33,897 nucleotides of DNA from Oscillospiraceae bacterium (GCA_902801295.1 CADCHN010000032.1:1-33897), one strand, 5' to 3'. Counted from the first letter of the stretch, positions 8,005-16,448 are shown. Notes: generated by a model not told the origin, from the letters alone. Program-made: numbers and translations.

Positions 8005-8775
8005 TCAAAGACCTGCCTCGGGGAGACAGTGCATCTGCGTTTTGCCGAGCACGCGAAAGCCCTCGGCGCGGCCACGGAAACTGCGCAGGCCGAAATCCGC
8101 GGCGCGCAGCTTCAGATACAGCTCCAGCGAGCGCAGCGCTTCGGAACCGGCCGGAAACTGGCTCCCGTGGCAGCGGATGGCTGCCAGCTGCCGCTCAAAA
8201 GTGCCGGACGCGCCGACAAAACGGTTTGGATGCGCGGTCATGTAGCAGGCGAGAGCCTCCACGGGGGCGCTCTGCGCGCCGTAGGCCGCCATGATCTCCG
8301 GAAACGGCGCGAAAAAGGCGAGCTGCCGGGCGGCCTCGCCCACATTCAGGTGGTCGGCGTGGCACTCGCTGGCCACAAAGGGGTCGGGCGCAAAGAGGAT
8401 CTCCGGCTTCACCTCACCGATCACGCGCGCCATGCCGCGCAGCAGCTCCTCCCTGTCATAGAGCCCGCCGTCCGAGAGACCGAGAAAACGCAGGTCGCTT
8501 ACGCCGAGCGCCGCGGCAGCGCGGAGGCTCTCTTCGCGCCGGATCTCGATCAGCGCCTCCGGCGTCGTGCCCGCGGGGGCGTTTTCCAGCCCGAAGCGCC
8601 CGTCGAGACAGATCAGGAAGCTGACCTCCTTGCCCTCGGCGGCAAAGCGAGCGGCGGTTGCGCCGGCGCCGATCTCAATGTCGTCCGGGTGCGGCCCGAT
8701 GAACAGGCAGCGCCGGAACTTCTCCGGCCGGGGGAGCGGGGCGGCCAATGCCAATGCCGCGCGTGTGAGTCCCAT
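8005..8775 (-). CDS. PIG-L / LmbE family deacetylase
   Basis: This 256-residue zinc-dependent hydrolase belongs to the family that deacetylates N-acetylglucosamine-type groups, as in BshB, MshB and PIG-L. The signature PHPDDIEIG (His29, Asp31, Asp32) and the later HADHLN (His139, His142) supply the metal ligands and catalytic aspartate. No signal peptide or membrane segment is seen. A weak purine-rich site (AAAGGG) lies about 12 bases before the chosen ATG. It stands alone between two terminators. Its substrate could be a cell-surface glycoconjugate or a bacillithiol-like precursor; there is no neighbour to decide. Confidence 0.87.
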   Translation of the reverse strand: MGLTRAALALAAPLPRPEKFRRCLFIGPHPDDIEIGAGATAARFAAEGKEVSFLICLDGRFGLENAPAGTTPEALIEIRREESLRAAAALGVSDLRFLGLSDGGLYDREELLRGMARVIGEVKPEILFAPDPFVASECHADHLNVGEAARQLAFFAPFPEIMAAYGAQSAPVEALACYMTAHPNRFVGASGTFERQLAAIRCHGSQFPAGSEALRSLELYLKLRAADFGLRSFRGRAEGFRVLGKTQMHCLPEAGL

Positions 8776-8895
8776 GCGATCATCGCCCTTTCCAAACAGA
8801 TTTCATCTGCAGTTTATCATAAAGCGCACGCCATCGCAACGGAATCGATCATAAAAAAGACGCATCCCGGCGGCAGCAGCGCCTGACGCGGAAAA

Positions 8896-8925
8896 AGCTC
8901 CGGTACAGTCCCGTACCGGAGCTTT
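8896..8925 (-). terminator. Terminator of the ABC importer operon
   Basis: A perfect 11-bp hairpin with arms 8896-8906 and 8913-8923 is followed on the minus strand by five T residues, 37 bases past the last permease gene. It also has a short T-run in the other direction. From the PIG-L start to here (8776-8895) I see no gene. Confidence 0.85.
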
Positions 8926-8961
8926 TGCGTTTCTGCGGCTTAGTTGGCGGCTGTTGACGTC

Positions 8962-9822
8962 TCAGCCTTTGACCGCGCCGCTGGTCATGCCGCTGATGAT
9001 CTGCTCCTGGAACAGGATGTAGCCCAGGATGGACGGCACAATGGAGATCACGATGGCGGCGTACATCGAGACATAGTCGGTCGAAAACTGGTTGGTGAAG
9101 TATCGGATGCCGACCTGGATCGTCCGCAGCTTTTCAGACGATACGATCAGGTTGGCGAAGACGAACTCGTTCCAGCAGGTGAGGAACTCGAAGGTGGCGG
9201 CCGTGACGATGCCCGTGCGGCTGAGCGGCAGGATGATATGGAAGAAGCGCCCGTAGAAGCCGCAGCCGTCGATGTAGGCGGCCTCCTCCAGATCCATCGG
9301 GATGGAGTCCATCAGACCGCGGATCAGGAAGGTGGACATCGGGATACCGATGGCACAGTAGAGCAGAACCATGCCGCCGTAGGTGTTGTACAGGCCCAGC
9401 TTGTTGATGATGACGAAGTAGGGCACCATCAGCGCGTTGAGCGGCACCAGAATGCCCGCGGTGAAGAGCGTGTAGATCCGCTCGCGCCCGTTGAAGCGGA
9501 AGCGGGAGATGCAGTAAGCGCTCATGCTGGCCACGATCACGTTGAACACGGTTGCCAGCAGACCCACAAACACGGAGTTGAGCAGCATCCGCCCGAGACC
9601 CGCCACCGACAGGGCGTTTGCGTAGTTTTGCCACTGGGGCACGGCGGGGAGGGCGAAGGGGGAGAGCGCCAGAAATTCAAAGTTGGTTTTCAGCGAGGAG
9701 ATCGTCAGCCAGATCAGCGGGAACAGCGTATAGGCCGCAAAGAAAAGGATCAGGAACCAGCGCAGGATCCCGAGAACGATCTCTTTGGGGGAGAGCTTGT
9801 GATGAACGCGACTTTCTGTCAT
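8962..9822 (-). CDS. Carbohydrate ABC transporter permease, MalG/UgpE type
   Basis: This 286-residue inner-membrane protein is the second permease of a sugar importer. It has about six hydrophobic segments and the cytoplasmic EAA loop (EEAAYIDGCGFYGRFFHIILPL region, near residues 175-195) that docks onto the ATPase. Its ATG overlaps the stop of the partner permease by four bases. No ATP-binding subunit is encoded in the window, so a shared MsmK-like ATPase elsewhere is expected. The operon context points to sulfoquinovose or sulfoquinovosyl glycerol as cargo, which is an inference. Confidence 0.9.
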   Translation of the reverse strand: MTESRVHHKLSPKEIVLGILRWFLILFFAAYTLFPLIWLTISSLKTNFEFLALSPFALPAVPQWQNYANALSVAGLGRMLLNSVFVGLLATVFNVIVASMSAYCISRFRFNGRERIYTLFTAGILVPLNALMVPYFVIINKLGLYNTYGGMVLLYCAIGIPMSTFLIRGLMDSIPMDLEEAAYIDGCGFYGRFFHIILPLSRTGIVTAATFEFLTCWNEFVFANLIVSSEKLRTIQVGIRYFTNQFSTDYVSMYAAIVISIVPSILGYILFQEQIISGMTSGAVKG

Positions 9823-10730
9823 TTCACTGCCCTCCTCATTTTCTTCTGTGCCCGGACTTCATCGTTGCCGATGTTGAACAGCGCACGGATGCAGACAATG
9901 AAGATCACGCCCACGATAATCAAAATCACCGCGGATGCGCTGGCCATGCCGTAGTTGGTATCCTGCAGCTTTTTATACATATACAGCACCATGGTGCTGG
10001 TGCGGTTGGCCGGGCCGCCGTTGGTGAGCATGTAGACCTGCTCGAACTGCCGCAGGCCGAGAACGCTTGCCAGCGTGACGCAGGTGAGCAGGGAGGTGCG
10101 CTTGATCAGGGGAATGGTGATATAGATGGCCTGCTGAAAATCGGAGGCGCCGTCAATGGTGGCGGCCTCATAGTAGGAGCTGTCAATGGTGGTGATATCC
10201 GCCATCATAATGACCATGTAGTATCCCACATAGAACACCCAGTAGATCAGCACTGCCGGGAATGCCGTGTCTACGGTTCCCAGCCAGTCCCTTGCCAGGT
10301 CGCCGAGGCCGATGGAGCGCAGCAGACCGTTGAGCAGGCCGGTATCGGCGTTGTAAATGGCCCGCCAGAGGGTAGCCAGCGCGATGCCGGAAATCACCTG
10401 GGGGAAGAAATAGACCGTGCGGAAAAACTTCCAGCCCGCGGGCTTCCGGGAGAGGATGATCGCCATGACCATGGCAAGCGGCACCTGGATAAAGCCGGCG
10501 ACCAGCGCCCAGATGACGTTGTTGGTCACCGAACGGACGAAAGCCTTATCCTTGAACAGCTTGGCAAAGTTCTGAATATCGGTGAATGTTGCGGTAGAAA
10601 TGCCGTTCCATTTCAGAACGCTGACCACGACCACATAAATCACCGGAATCACGAAAAATACCAGCATGATAATCAGTGCTGGCGCCATAAACGCGGCGAG
10701 GGCGCTTCGGTCGGAGCGCGTCGGTTTCAA
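9819..10730 (-). CDS. Carbohydrate ABC transporter permease, MalF/UgpA type
   Basis: This 303-residue membrane protein is the first permease of the importer. It shows an N-terminal transmembrane segment (ALIIMLVFFVIPVIYVVVVS), further membrane spans and the EAA motif (YYEAATIDGASDFQQAIYI). It overlaps the next permease gene by ATGA. A hairpin separates it from the upstream binding-protein gene, a common arrangement giving more binding protein than permease. Confidence 0.9.
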   Translation of the reverse strand: MKPTRSDRSALAAFMAPALIIMLVFFVIPVIYVVVVSVLKWNGISTATFTDIQNFAKLFKDKAFVRSVTNNVIWALVAGFIQVPLAMVMAIILSRKPAGWKFFRTVYFFPQVISGIALATLWRAIYNADTGLLNGLLRSIGLGDLARDWLGTVDTAFPAVLIYWVFYVGYYMVIMMADITTIDSSYYEAATIDGASDFQQAIYITIPLIKRTSLLTCVTLASVLGLRQFEQVYMLTNGGPANRTSTMVLYMYKKLQDTNYGMASASAVILIIVGVIFIVCIRALFNIGNDEVRAQKKMRRAVK

Positions 10731-10760
10731 GCTGCCACCTCCTTGAGAGAATTACGCAAC

Positions 10761-10785
10761 AGGGTGCGGCATAGTACCGCACCCT
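10761..10785 (-). promoter_or_regulatory. Intercistronic hairpin between binding-protein and permease genes
   Basis: A perfect 9-bp inverted repeat (10761-10769 and 10777-10785) with a 7-base loop lies between the two genes. There is no T-run after it on the minus strand, so it is more likely a 3'-end protecting or processing hairpin than a full terminator. Confidence 0.55.
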
Positions 10786-10807
10786 GAGCATTGGCTTGTT
10801 GTTAAAA

Positions 10808-12127
10808 TCAGGCGGCGTTGTCGATGGCGGTCTGGAGCATATCGACAAAGCCCTGCTCGTCCACTTCACCCAGGACCAGAGCGGAAACTGCGGCGGGGAA
10901 CTCGGTGGAGAAGGCGGTGGGGAAGGCACCGTTCACGTGCAGGATGGTGAACTCGGCGCTGTTGGCAACCTCGGTGACCTTCTGGGAGATCACATTGGTG
11001 TCGGGGGACGGGGTGTACTTCACGAAGAACATGGCGCCGGAAGAGAGGGCCAGCTCAGAGACGTGGGCGGGATCGGTGACATACTGGAGGAACTTCACAA
11101 CAGCGGCTTCCTTCGCAGGATCATCCTGCTTGGCAGCGGCCAGGAAGCCCTGGACGGTGGTCACAAGACCGCCGACACCCTTGCCCTCGCCGTAGCCGGG
11201 GTTGACAGCAACTTCGCAGACGTCGGCCAGCAGCTTGCCGTCGACAGCGTTGTCTTCTTTGTAGAAGTTGGCGATCCACCAGGGGCCGTTGAGGTAGATG
11301 GCAGTGTCGCGGGCGATGAAGTGGCCGTTCACGTCACCGGCGGTGGCGGAAACAGCACCGTCGAAGGTGTAGTTGTACATTTCCTTGAGGACCTTGGCAG
11401 CCTCGACAAAGGCGGGATCGCTGAGACCGTTGGCGTAGACGTCCTTGCCGCCGATGGCTTCAACAATCAGGGAGTACCACAGCATGGAGGACCAGGCGTT
11501 GTCGCCGGCCATCTGGCCCATGACGTTGTAGCCGGCGGCCTTCACGTCTTCAGCCATCTGGAAGAACTCGTCATAGGTGGCGGGGAAGTGATCCCAGCCG
11601 GCAGCGGCCAGAATCTCGGTGTTGTAGATGGGGGTGAACACAGCGCTCTCAAAGGGCAGGATGCTGACCTTGCCATCCACGCTCCAGGCGTCAAAGGCGC
11701 CGTCGGTGAAGGTGTCGCCCCAGCCGGCTTCCAGATAAGGAGTCAGATCCATGAACTTGCCGGACTCGGCATAAGCCTTGATATCGAAGGTGGTGTCCAG
11801 AATGCAGATGTCGGGAGCGGAACCGGTGGTGATGGTGGTGCGGATCTTGTCGCGGTAGGCCTGGTAGTCGGTCTGCTCTTCGACGACGACCTTGATAGCA
11901 CCGGCGTTCTCTTCATTGAACGCCTCAATCAGCTTGCCCATGTACTCGGCCTTGGAGTCGGTGCCGACCCAGATGCTGGGGAAGTTGATGACGATCTCGC
12001 CGGCGGGCTGCTCGGCGGCGGGCTGTTCGGCAGCGGGCTGCTCGCCGGCGGGAGCGGTCTGCTGGCCGCAGGCGGCCAGAGCAAATACCATAACCATGGC
12101 CAGAAGCAATGCGATGAGTTTCTTCAT
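10808..12127 (-). CDS. Sugar ABC transporter substrate-binding lipoprotein
   Basis: This 439-residue lipoprotein captures sugar outside the membrane. It starts with a signal peptide and lipobox (A-L-A-A-C, Cys20), a short PAAEQ linker and a binding fold of the ABC sugar-binding family 1 type. Family features include NFPSIWVGTD near the start, GSAPDICILD and a central Trp-rich block (NGPWWIANF). GGAGAAACGAC precedes the ATG. The gene starts a leftward operon with the two permeases and has its own promoter and operator-like palindrome. Its location beside sulfoquinovosidase and sulfoglycolysis genes suggests a sulfoquinovose-type ligand, but sulfonate-binding residues cannot be read from sequence alone. 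Confidence 0.9.
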   Translation of the reverse strand: MKKLIALLLAMVMVFALAACGQQTAPAGEQPAAEQPAAEQPAGEIVINFPSIWVGTDSKAEYMGKLIEAFNEENAGAIKVVVEEQTDYQAYRDKIRTTITTGSAPDICILDTTFDIKAYAESGKFMDLTPYLEAGWGDTFTDGAFDAWSVDGKVSILPFESAVFTPIYNTEILAAAGWDHFPATYDEFFQMAEDVKAAGYNVMGQMAGDNAWSSMLWYSLIVEAIGGKDVYANGLSDPAFVEAAKVLKEMYNYTFDGAVSATAGDVNGHFIARDTAIYLNGPWWIANFYKEDNAVDGKLLADVCEVAVNPGYGEGKGVGGLVTTVQGFLAAAKQDDPAKEAAVVKFLQYVTDPAHVSELALSSGAMFFVKYTPSPDTNVISQKVTEVANSAEFTILHVNGAFPTAFSTEFPAAVSALVLGEVDEQGFVDMLQTAIDNAA

Positions 12128-12143
12128 GTCGTTTCTCCTTTTT

Positions 12144-12164
12144 AATTAACTTCGTTAATCAACT
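12144..12164. promoter_or_regulatory. Operator-like palindrome A in the importer leader
   Basis: Arms TTAATTAAC and GTTAATCAA flank a TTC centre and match each other with one mismatch. The site lies about 25-45 bases downstream of the predicted start of the importer mRNA, where a bound repressor would block it. Related AT-rich motifs occur at 16388-16401 and 16494-16503. The ROK regulator encoded at 20723 is the most likely ligand, by inference. Confidence 0.55.
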
Positions 12165-12195
12165 TGCCACAAAAAAAGATGTGACTACTGGACTT

Positions 12196-12224
12196 ATTAT
12201 AGGGAAATGTTTCAAATTTGTAAA
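12196..12224 (-). promoter_or_regulatory. Promoter of the ABC importer operon
   Basis: The minus strand shows TTTACA (12219-12224) and a perfect TATAAT (12196-12201) with a 17-base spacer, giving a leader of about 60 bases that contains palindrome A. Confidence 0.7.
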
Positions 12225-12286
12225 GAAGATTAGCTCCGTGATTCTGTAGATTTTCAAGAGACGTTTTTAGTGAAAGTGACGATGAA

Positions 12287-12320
12287 AAGAGGCAGAGCGC
12301 CGAAAAACGCTCTGCCTCTT
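12287..12320 (-). terminator. Terminator of the isomerase / YesL / sulfoquinovosidase operon
   Basis: A perfect 13-bp hairpin with arms 12287-12299 and 12308-12320 follows the sulfoquinovosidase stop codon. On the minus strand it continues into a short T-run (TTTTCATC). Confidence 0.85.
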
Positions 12321-12332
12321 TGTCGAAATTGA

Positions 12333-14330
12333 TTATATTTCCTGCACCAGGCTGCGGAACACCTGACTCCAGCCCGATTCCTCCCGCCAGAATACCGGAG
12401 GCTGGCCGAGCGGGGAGGGGACGCTGACCTCGCCGCCGGAATAGCGTTTTCCGCTCCAGAGGTGAACCCAGCTGCCCTCCGGCAGCCAGAGCGTCCGGCT
12501 TTCCCCGCCGGGCTTGACCACCGGGGCAACCAGCACATCTCCGCCCAGCAGATAGCTGTAAAGCCGGTGATCGTAGGCGCGTGGCTCGTCGGGAGCGGCC
12601 AGAAACAGCGGGCGCATCACCGGCAGTCCGCGGCTGGCATTCTCCTCCACGCAATGCCGCAGATACGGCAGCAGCGCGTCGTGGATGCGTGTCAGCCGGG
12701 CCGCGGCGGCGATCAGCTCGTCGCTGTCGTACAGCTGCACGTTGCTGTCGGGGCGATTGCCCTCGTGGGTGCGCATGACCGGTGTGAAACAGGCAAATTC
12801 CAGCCAGCGCAGCAGCAGTTCTTTGTCCCGCTTCAGATGGAAGAGCGTCGTATAGCCGCCGATATCGCTGGTGTGGAGGCCAAAGCCGCTCATGCCCAGG
12901 CTCAGGGCCGCCGTGATGACCGAGGGCAGACCGTCGTCCTCCGACCAGTCCACGCATTGGTCGCCCGCCCAGGCGAGCGTGGAGTAACGCTGGCTGCCGG
13001 CGGCGCCGGCGCGCATGAAGAACACGCAGTTGCCCAGCATTCCGGCCTCTTCCACCGCTTCGCGGTTGCACTTGGCCCAGAGCATGGGCCAGGCGTTGTG
13101 CAGCTGCCTGCCGCTTCCGCCGCAGCAGACCGCGTCTGCCGGCAGATATTCGCCGAAATCCGCCATCCAGCCCCGGAAGCCCAGGCCGATCAGGTTGGTT
13201 TTGATAACGTTTTTATACCAGGCAAAGGCCTCCGGCATGGTCAGATCCACCACGCCGCAGTCATACTCGCCAAAATCGAACAGGTACTCGCTGCCGTCGG
13301 CTCTCCGGACGAAGTAGCCCTTCTCCCGCGCCTCGGCAAACAGCACGCCGCCCTCTACCAGATAGGGATTGATATAGCCCATCCAGGCGGTGCCCGGATC
13401 CTCGGCAATCACGCGGTCCAGGCCCGGGTACAGATCCCGGTTCCAGCGCCAGTCCCATTGCAGGCGCTTTCCGAAGGAGGTGACGCGGCGTCCCTCCCAG
13501 TCCTGGATCCAGACGGCGGAGATATCCATGCCGCCGTCTTTGCAGCGCTTTTCCAGCGCCGCTGCGCGCTCAGTGCCGCCCTGCACGCCCAGCCACAAGC
13601 CCTTCATGGCCCAGTCCGGCAGCATCGGCTGGCGGCCGAGACAGCCCGTCAGCTTTTCAAGCAGCGCCTCATAGCTGTCCGCCGCGCCGAAAACGAAGCG
13701 GGCTTCATGACTCCATACGGCGATCTCGTGATAGTCGCGCTCCCGCAGATCCAGCTCGGAGTACTCATAGTTTTCCAGATGGACAAACAGCAGGCGGGAG
13801 GAGACCAGCGTCGGCTGGGGGAAGAAGGTGGTGTGATAGTCCCCGCCGCTGCCGTCGAGTGCATCGGCAAGCCGGGTGACCTCCGTCAGCTTGTTGCGGC
13901 CCACACCCTGCTCCCGGGTCCAGATCGGCCAGAGCCGACCGCGCAGATCCAGCGCGGAAAACTGCTCGCCGCCGCCGGTCAGGTGTTCCTCCGGCTCCGC
14001 CGCCAGACGGATCCACAGGCGGTTGACAGTCGGGTCAAGCCCGCGCAGCGTGAGAAACAGAAGGCCGTCCCGCTCTTCCGCCTCCAGGCACAGCTCCCCC
14101 TTCAGATCGGGGTGAGTAAAACGCAGACTGTTCTTTTCCGCGGCCGTCAGACGCAGGGCCAGGCGCTCGTCGATCCGGTCGCGGATCTCAAAATTGCCCC
14201 GGTACATCCGGATATCCTCGTTGCCGCGGCCGCAAAACAGAGCGGGGGCCTGAGAGCTATGCTGGAGCAGGAGCCGGCCGTCCAGCCAGATACTGACGGC
14301 GGCGCTTCCCTCGGGACGAATTTCAAACAT
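12333..14330 (-). CDS. yihQ: Sulfoquinovosidase (GH31, YihQ type)
   Basis: This 665-residue cytoplasmic GH31 enzyme should release sulfoquinovose from sulfoquinovosyl glycerol or lipid glycosides. The nucleophile lies in GWMADFGEYLP (Asp391) and the acid/base in WAGDQCVDWS (Asp457). The three residues that read the sulfonate in E. coli YihQ (Arg301, Trp304, Tyr508) are matched by Arg289 and Trp292 in FGKRLQWDW and Tyr493 in DIGGYTT. The blocks AVWIQDWEG and RTHEGNRPDSN are also YihQ-like, and length is close to the E. coli enzyme. I chose the ATG at 14330, not the one ten codons upstream, because AAGGAG lies 6 bases before it. It is the last gene of an operon with the isomerase and a YesL-like protein. 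An ordinary alpha-glucosidase is unlikely. Confidence 0.93.
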   Translation of the reverse strand: MFEIRPEGSAAVSIWLDGRLLLQHSSQAPALFCGRGNEDIRMYRGNFEIRDRIDERLALRLTAAEKNSLRFTHPDLKGELCLEAEERDGLLFLTLRGLDPTVNRLWIRLAAEPEEHLTGGGEQFSALDLRGRLWPIWTREQGVGRNKLTEVTRLADALDGSGGDYHTTFFPQPTLVSSRLLFVHLENYEYSELDLRERDYHEIAVWSHEARFVFGAADSYEALLEKLTGCLGRQPMLPDWAMKGLWLGVQGGTERAAALEKRCKDGGMDISAVWIQDWEGRRVTSFGKRLQWDWRWNRDLYPGLDRVIAEDPGTAWMGYINPYLVEGGVLFAEAREKGYFVRRADGSEYLFDFGEYDCGVVDLTMPEAFAWYKNVIKTNLIGLGFRGWMADFGEYLPADAVCCGGSGRQLHNAWPMLWAKCNREAVEEAGMLGNCVFFMRAGAAGSQRYSTLAWAGDQCVDWSEDDGLPSVITAALSLGMSGFGLHTSDIGGYTTLFHLKRDKELLLRWLEFACFTPVMRTHEGNRPDSNVQLYDSDELIAAAARLTRIHDALLPYLRHCVEENASRGLPVMRPLFLAAPDEPRAYDHRLYSYLLGGDVLVAPVVKPGGESRTLWLPEGSWVHLWSGKRYSGGEVSVPSPLGQPPVFWREESGWSQVFRSLVQEI

Positions 14331-14363
14331 GGCAATCTCCTTATTCTTGATGCTGAACACATC

Positions 14364-14987
14364 TTATTCATTATACCAGGCGTCCCCGTTTTCGGCCTCC
14401 TGATCGGCCGTGTAGACGCGAAACACCGGCTCGATGGTCAGCGACATCAGCAGGGCAAACACGCCGGGCAGCAGCGGCAGGATCTGGGGCAGCATCCAGC
14501 TGATGCCCAGAAACAGCGCCAGCTCGCCCGTCAGGATCAGGCTCCTTCCCAGATGGCGCGCCGCCAGATAGCAGACAAATTTCAGGCTGCCGCCGAAGGA
14601 ATTGGAAAAGCGGGAAATGTAGGCGAACATCCAGGGGAAGGTGAGCAGGGCGGGAAGCGCCAGGATCCCGCTGAACGCGGAGAGCGGGCCGCCGACAGAC
14701 AGCCCCATGTGCCGGTAGGCGTAGAAATCAAACGCCGCCAGGCACATCACGGCCAGATACAGCAGCCACATGGGAAAGCTCTGCCGGAAATTCCGCCGGA
14801 AGCCTGCAAAAAACACCTTTGACAGATGGCCGCGCTCATGCCGGATCCGCTTGACCGTCGTGTAATACAGCGCCGTGGTGGCCGGCCCCAGCGTCAGGAT
14901 GGGGAGCGAGCACAGCAGCCACAGGATGCCGGCGTAGAGAATATCCGTGACGGCGGTCAGCGCGGTTTTCAGCTTGGATTCTTTCAT
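14364..14987 (-). CDS. YesL-like membrane protein (DUF624)
   Basis: This 207-residue integral membrane protein has about five hydrophobic segments. Its opening, with GILWLLCSLPILTLGPATTALYY near residues 18-40, matches the DUF624/YesL family. YesL-like genes often sit beside sugar ABC importers in Firmicutes, and their biochemical role is not established. It lies between the isomerase gene (40 bases upstream) and the sulfoquinovosidase gene (33 bases downstream) and should be cotranscribed with both. It may assist the importer. Confidence 0.85.
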   Translation of the reverse strand: MKESKLKTALTAVTDILYAGILWLLCSLPILTLGPATTALYYTTVKRIRHERGHLSKVFFAGFRRNFRQSFPMWLLYLAVMCLAAFDFYAYRHMGLSVGGPLSAFSGILALPALLTFPWMFAYISRFSNSFGGSLKFVCYLAARHLGRSLILTGELALFLGISWMLPQILPLLPGVFALLMSLTIEPVFRVYTADQEAENGDAWYNE

Positions 14988-15027
14988 AAGCCGTCCTCTC
15001 CCGGATCGCGTTGTGCGGAAGGTCGCT

Positions 15028-16377
15028 TCAGTATTTGCAGACCTCGAAGCCGAACATGTCGGCCAGAGCCTCCAGCGTCTGGGCGTGACGGCCCTTCATC
15101 ACCACGAAGTGGGGCTCGAAGCCGTCCAGCACGCTCTGCTCCACCACACCGCGGCTGTCAGAGTCGGTTTTCACGACGATCGAGGTGCCAATGAACTGCC
15201 GGGGCTTGTCCAGCGCCTCGCCCTCGGTGATGAAGAAGCGGAAGCTGCCGTCCGGCTCGCGGCCGATGCGGAAGACCGTTGCCTCGGGGAAGGCCTCGCA
15301 GCCGAAGTTCATGGCCGGGCCGATCTTGCGGTTGGGATGTACGCCGATCTCGGCGCCGGTGTCCTTCCGGGCCAGACCGCAGGCTGCCGCGCCGCAGTGC
15401 CAGAAGGTGACGGTGTTTTCCCCCTCGTCCAGGGAGACGGGATCGCCGAAGAAGACCGGCTCGCCGCTCAGCTGCATGCCGATCCACATGGACAGGGCGC
15501 CGTAGATGTCCGCCTCGCAGGCAGCGGCCACGCCGTCGTCATTGAGGAGGCTCAGCACCGTGCAGACCGGGGTGCCGAAGGCGGTGAAGAAGTCCGGCCA
15601 GCAGCGGGAGGCGAGGGCGCCGATGCCGTGGCTGCGGACGTACTCGGTATAGGCCTTGTAGAGCCGTGCGTGATCCAGGCGGTTGTGCTCCGGGGTCTTG
15701 TCCAACCCGCAGGTCATGCAGGCGGTCTTGCTGAGATAGTCGGCGCAGTCTTCGTCGGTGTAGCCCTTCGCCATGTCGATGAGCTCGCGCGCCTCGATGG
15801 CCTCCAGCTCCACGCCAAAGGTGTTCATCAGCTCGCTGTCCAGCGCGCGGCCGAAGCCGAAGCCCTGGGGGGTGTGGCCCACGGCGGCCATTTTCAGGCT
15901 GCGCATGGCGCACTTGATCCTGGCGGCGGCGGTGCTGGCGCGGACGGCACGGATCACCGCTTCCTCCTCCGGCGCGCCGAAGGCGTAGGCGAAGGGACGG
16001 TAGTCAAAGGCGCGCAGGGTGTTGGCGGCGGAATAGGCGCCGGTCAGGGAGTTGAGACGCAGGCGGCCTCCGTCGATGACAGGCTCGCGCAGCGTCCACA
16101 GCAGCACCGGGCAGTTGAAGCGGCGCAGCACCTCGGACATGTAGGCGGCGTTGGCAAAGGTCAGGTTCTGGAACACGATCAGATCGGGCTGCAGCCCCTC
16201 CAGATAGGCGCGGAGCTTGTCAAGCGAGAGCAGCATCTCCTCAGGGCAGACGAAGCTGTCGTCCACGCTCCTGAGCATCTTCACGCTGCGCTCAAACTGA
16301 TCCTGTGCGCTTTCCAGATGGAAGGTTGGCACACCCACAGGAACATAAACAGGGGTAAAGGTTTTGGTAGTCATCAT
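15028..16377 (-). CDS. sqvD: Sulfoquinovose isomerase (L-fucose/arabinose isomerase family, SqvD type)
   Basis: This 449-residue protein belongs to the metal-dependent L-fucose/L-arabinose isomerase superfamily. It shows the block AACEADIYGALSM (Glu288), VFFGDPV (Asp312) and TFWHCGAAACG (His337), which fit the Glu-Asp-His metal site. In sulfo-transaldolase and sulfo-transketolase loci a protein of this family converts sulfoquinovose to 6-deoxy-6-sulfofructose, and its place next to the sulfoquinovosidase and split transketolase supports that role. Two ATG codons start the gene in tandem; the second (16374) has better spacing from GGGAGG. It is first in its operon and its promoter is back to back with that of the transketolase genes. 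A true fucose or arabinose isomerase is less likely, since no kinase or aldolase for those sugars is present. Confidence 0.85.
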   Translation of the reverse strand: MMTTKTFTPVYVPVGVPTFHLESAQDQFERSVKMLRSVDDSFVCPEEMLLSLDKLRAYLEGLQPDLIVFQNLTFANAAYMSEVLRRFNCPVLLWTLREPVIDGGRLRLNSLTGAYSAANTLRAFDYRPFAYAFGAPEEEAVIRAVRASTAAARIKCAMRSLKMAAVGHTPQGFGFGRALDSELMNTFGVELEAIEARELIDMAKGYTDEDCADYLSKTACMTCGLDKTPEHNRLDHARLYKAYTEYVRSHGIGALASRCWPDFFTAFGTPVCTVLSLLNDDGVAAACEADIYGALSMWIGMQLSGEPVFFGDPVSLDEGENTVTFWHCGAAACGLARKDTGAEIGVHPNRKIGPAMNFGCEAFPEATVFRIGREPDGSFRFFITEGEALDKPRQFIGTSIVVKTDSDSRGVVEQSVLDGFEPHFVVMKGRHAQTLEALADMFGFEVCKY

Positions 16378-16387
16378 ATATCCTCCC

Positions 16388-16401
16388 GTTAATTATTAAA
16401 C
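16388..16401. promoter_or_regulatory. Operator-like AT-rich motif B
   Basis: GTTAATTATTAAAC lies at about +4 to +17 of the leftward isomerase transcript. Read on the minus strand it contains AATTAACGGG, close to half of palindrome A and to motif C. It is a candidate site for the ROK regulator. Confidence 0.45.
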
Positions 16402-16411
16402 TTTGGAAACT

Positions 16412-16440
16412 ATCATAGACTTGCCGCCGCTTTCTGTCAA
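16412..16440 (-). promoter_or_regulatory. Promoter of the isomerase / sulfoquinovosidase operon
   Basis: The minus strand shows TTGACA (16435-16440) and TATGAT (16412-16417) with a 17-base spacer. Its -35 box forms one arm of the palindrome at 16435-16454, whose other arm is the -35 box of the opposite promoter. Confidence 0.8.
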
Positions 16441-16448
16441 CAAAAATG

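Noticed and set aside
5321..8008. 895-residue open frame antisense to the flavoprotein gene
   Set aside because: It mirrors a high-GC gene with strong codon bias, starts inside the terminator and has a repetitive Leu/Ala/Asp/Gly-rich sequence with no motif. The plus-strand gene carries all recognisable domains.
7312..8886. 524-residue plus-strand frame overlapping the end of the flavoprotein and the PIG-L gene
   Set aside because: It spans a strong terminator and is Arg-rich without motifs. Both overlapped genes are clear.
12462..14822. 786-residue plus-strand open frame opposite the sulfoquinovosidase and YesL-like genes
   Set aside because: It is a shadow of two well-supported minus-strand genes, with no ribosome site and no recognisable domain.
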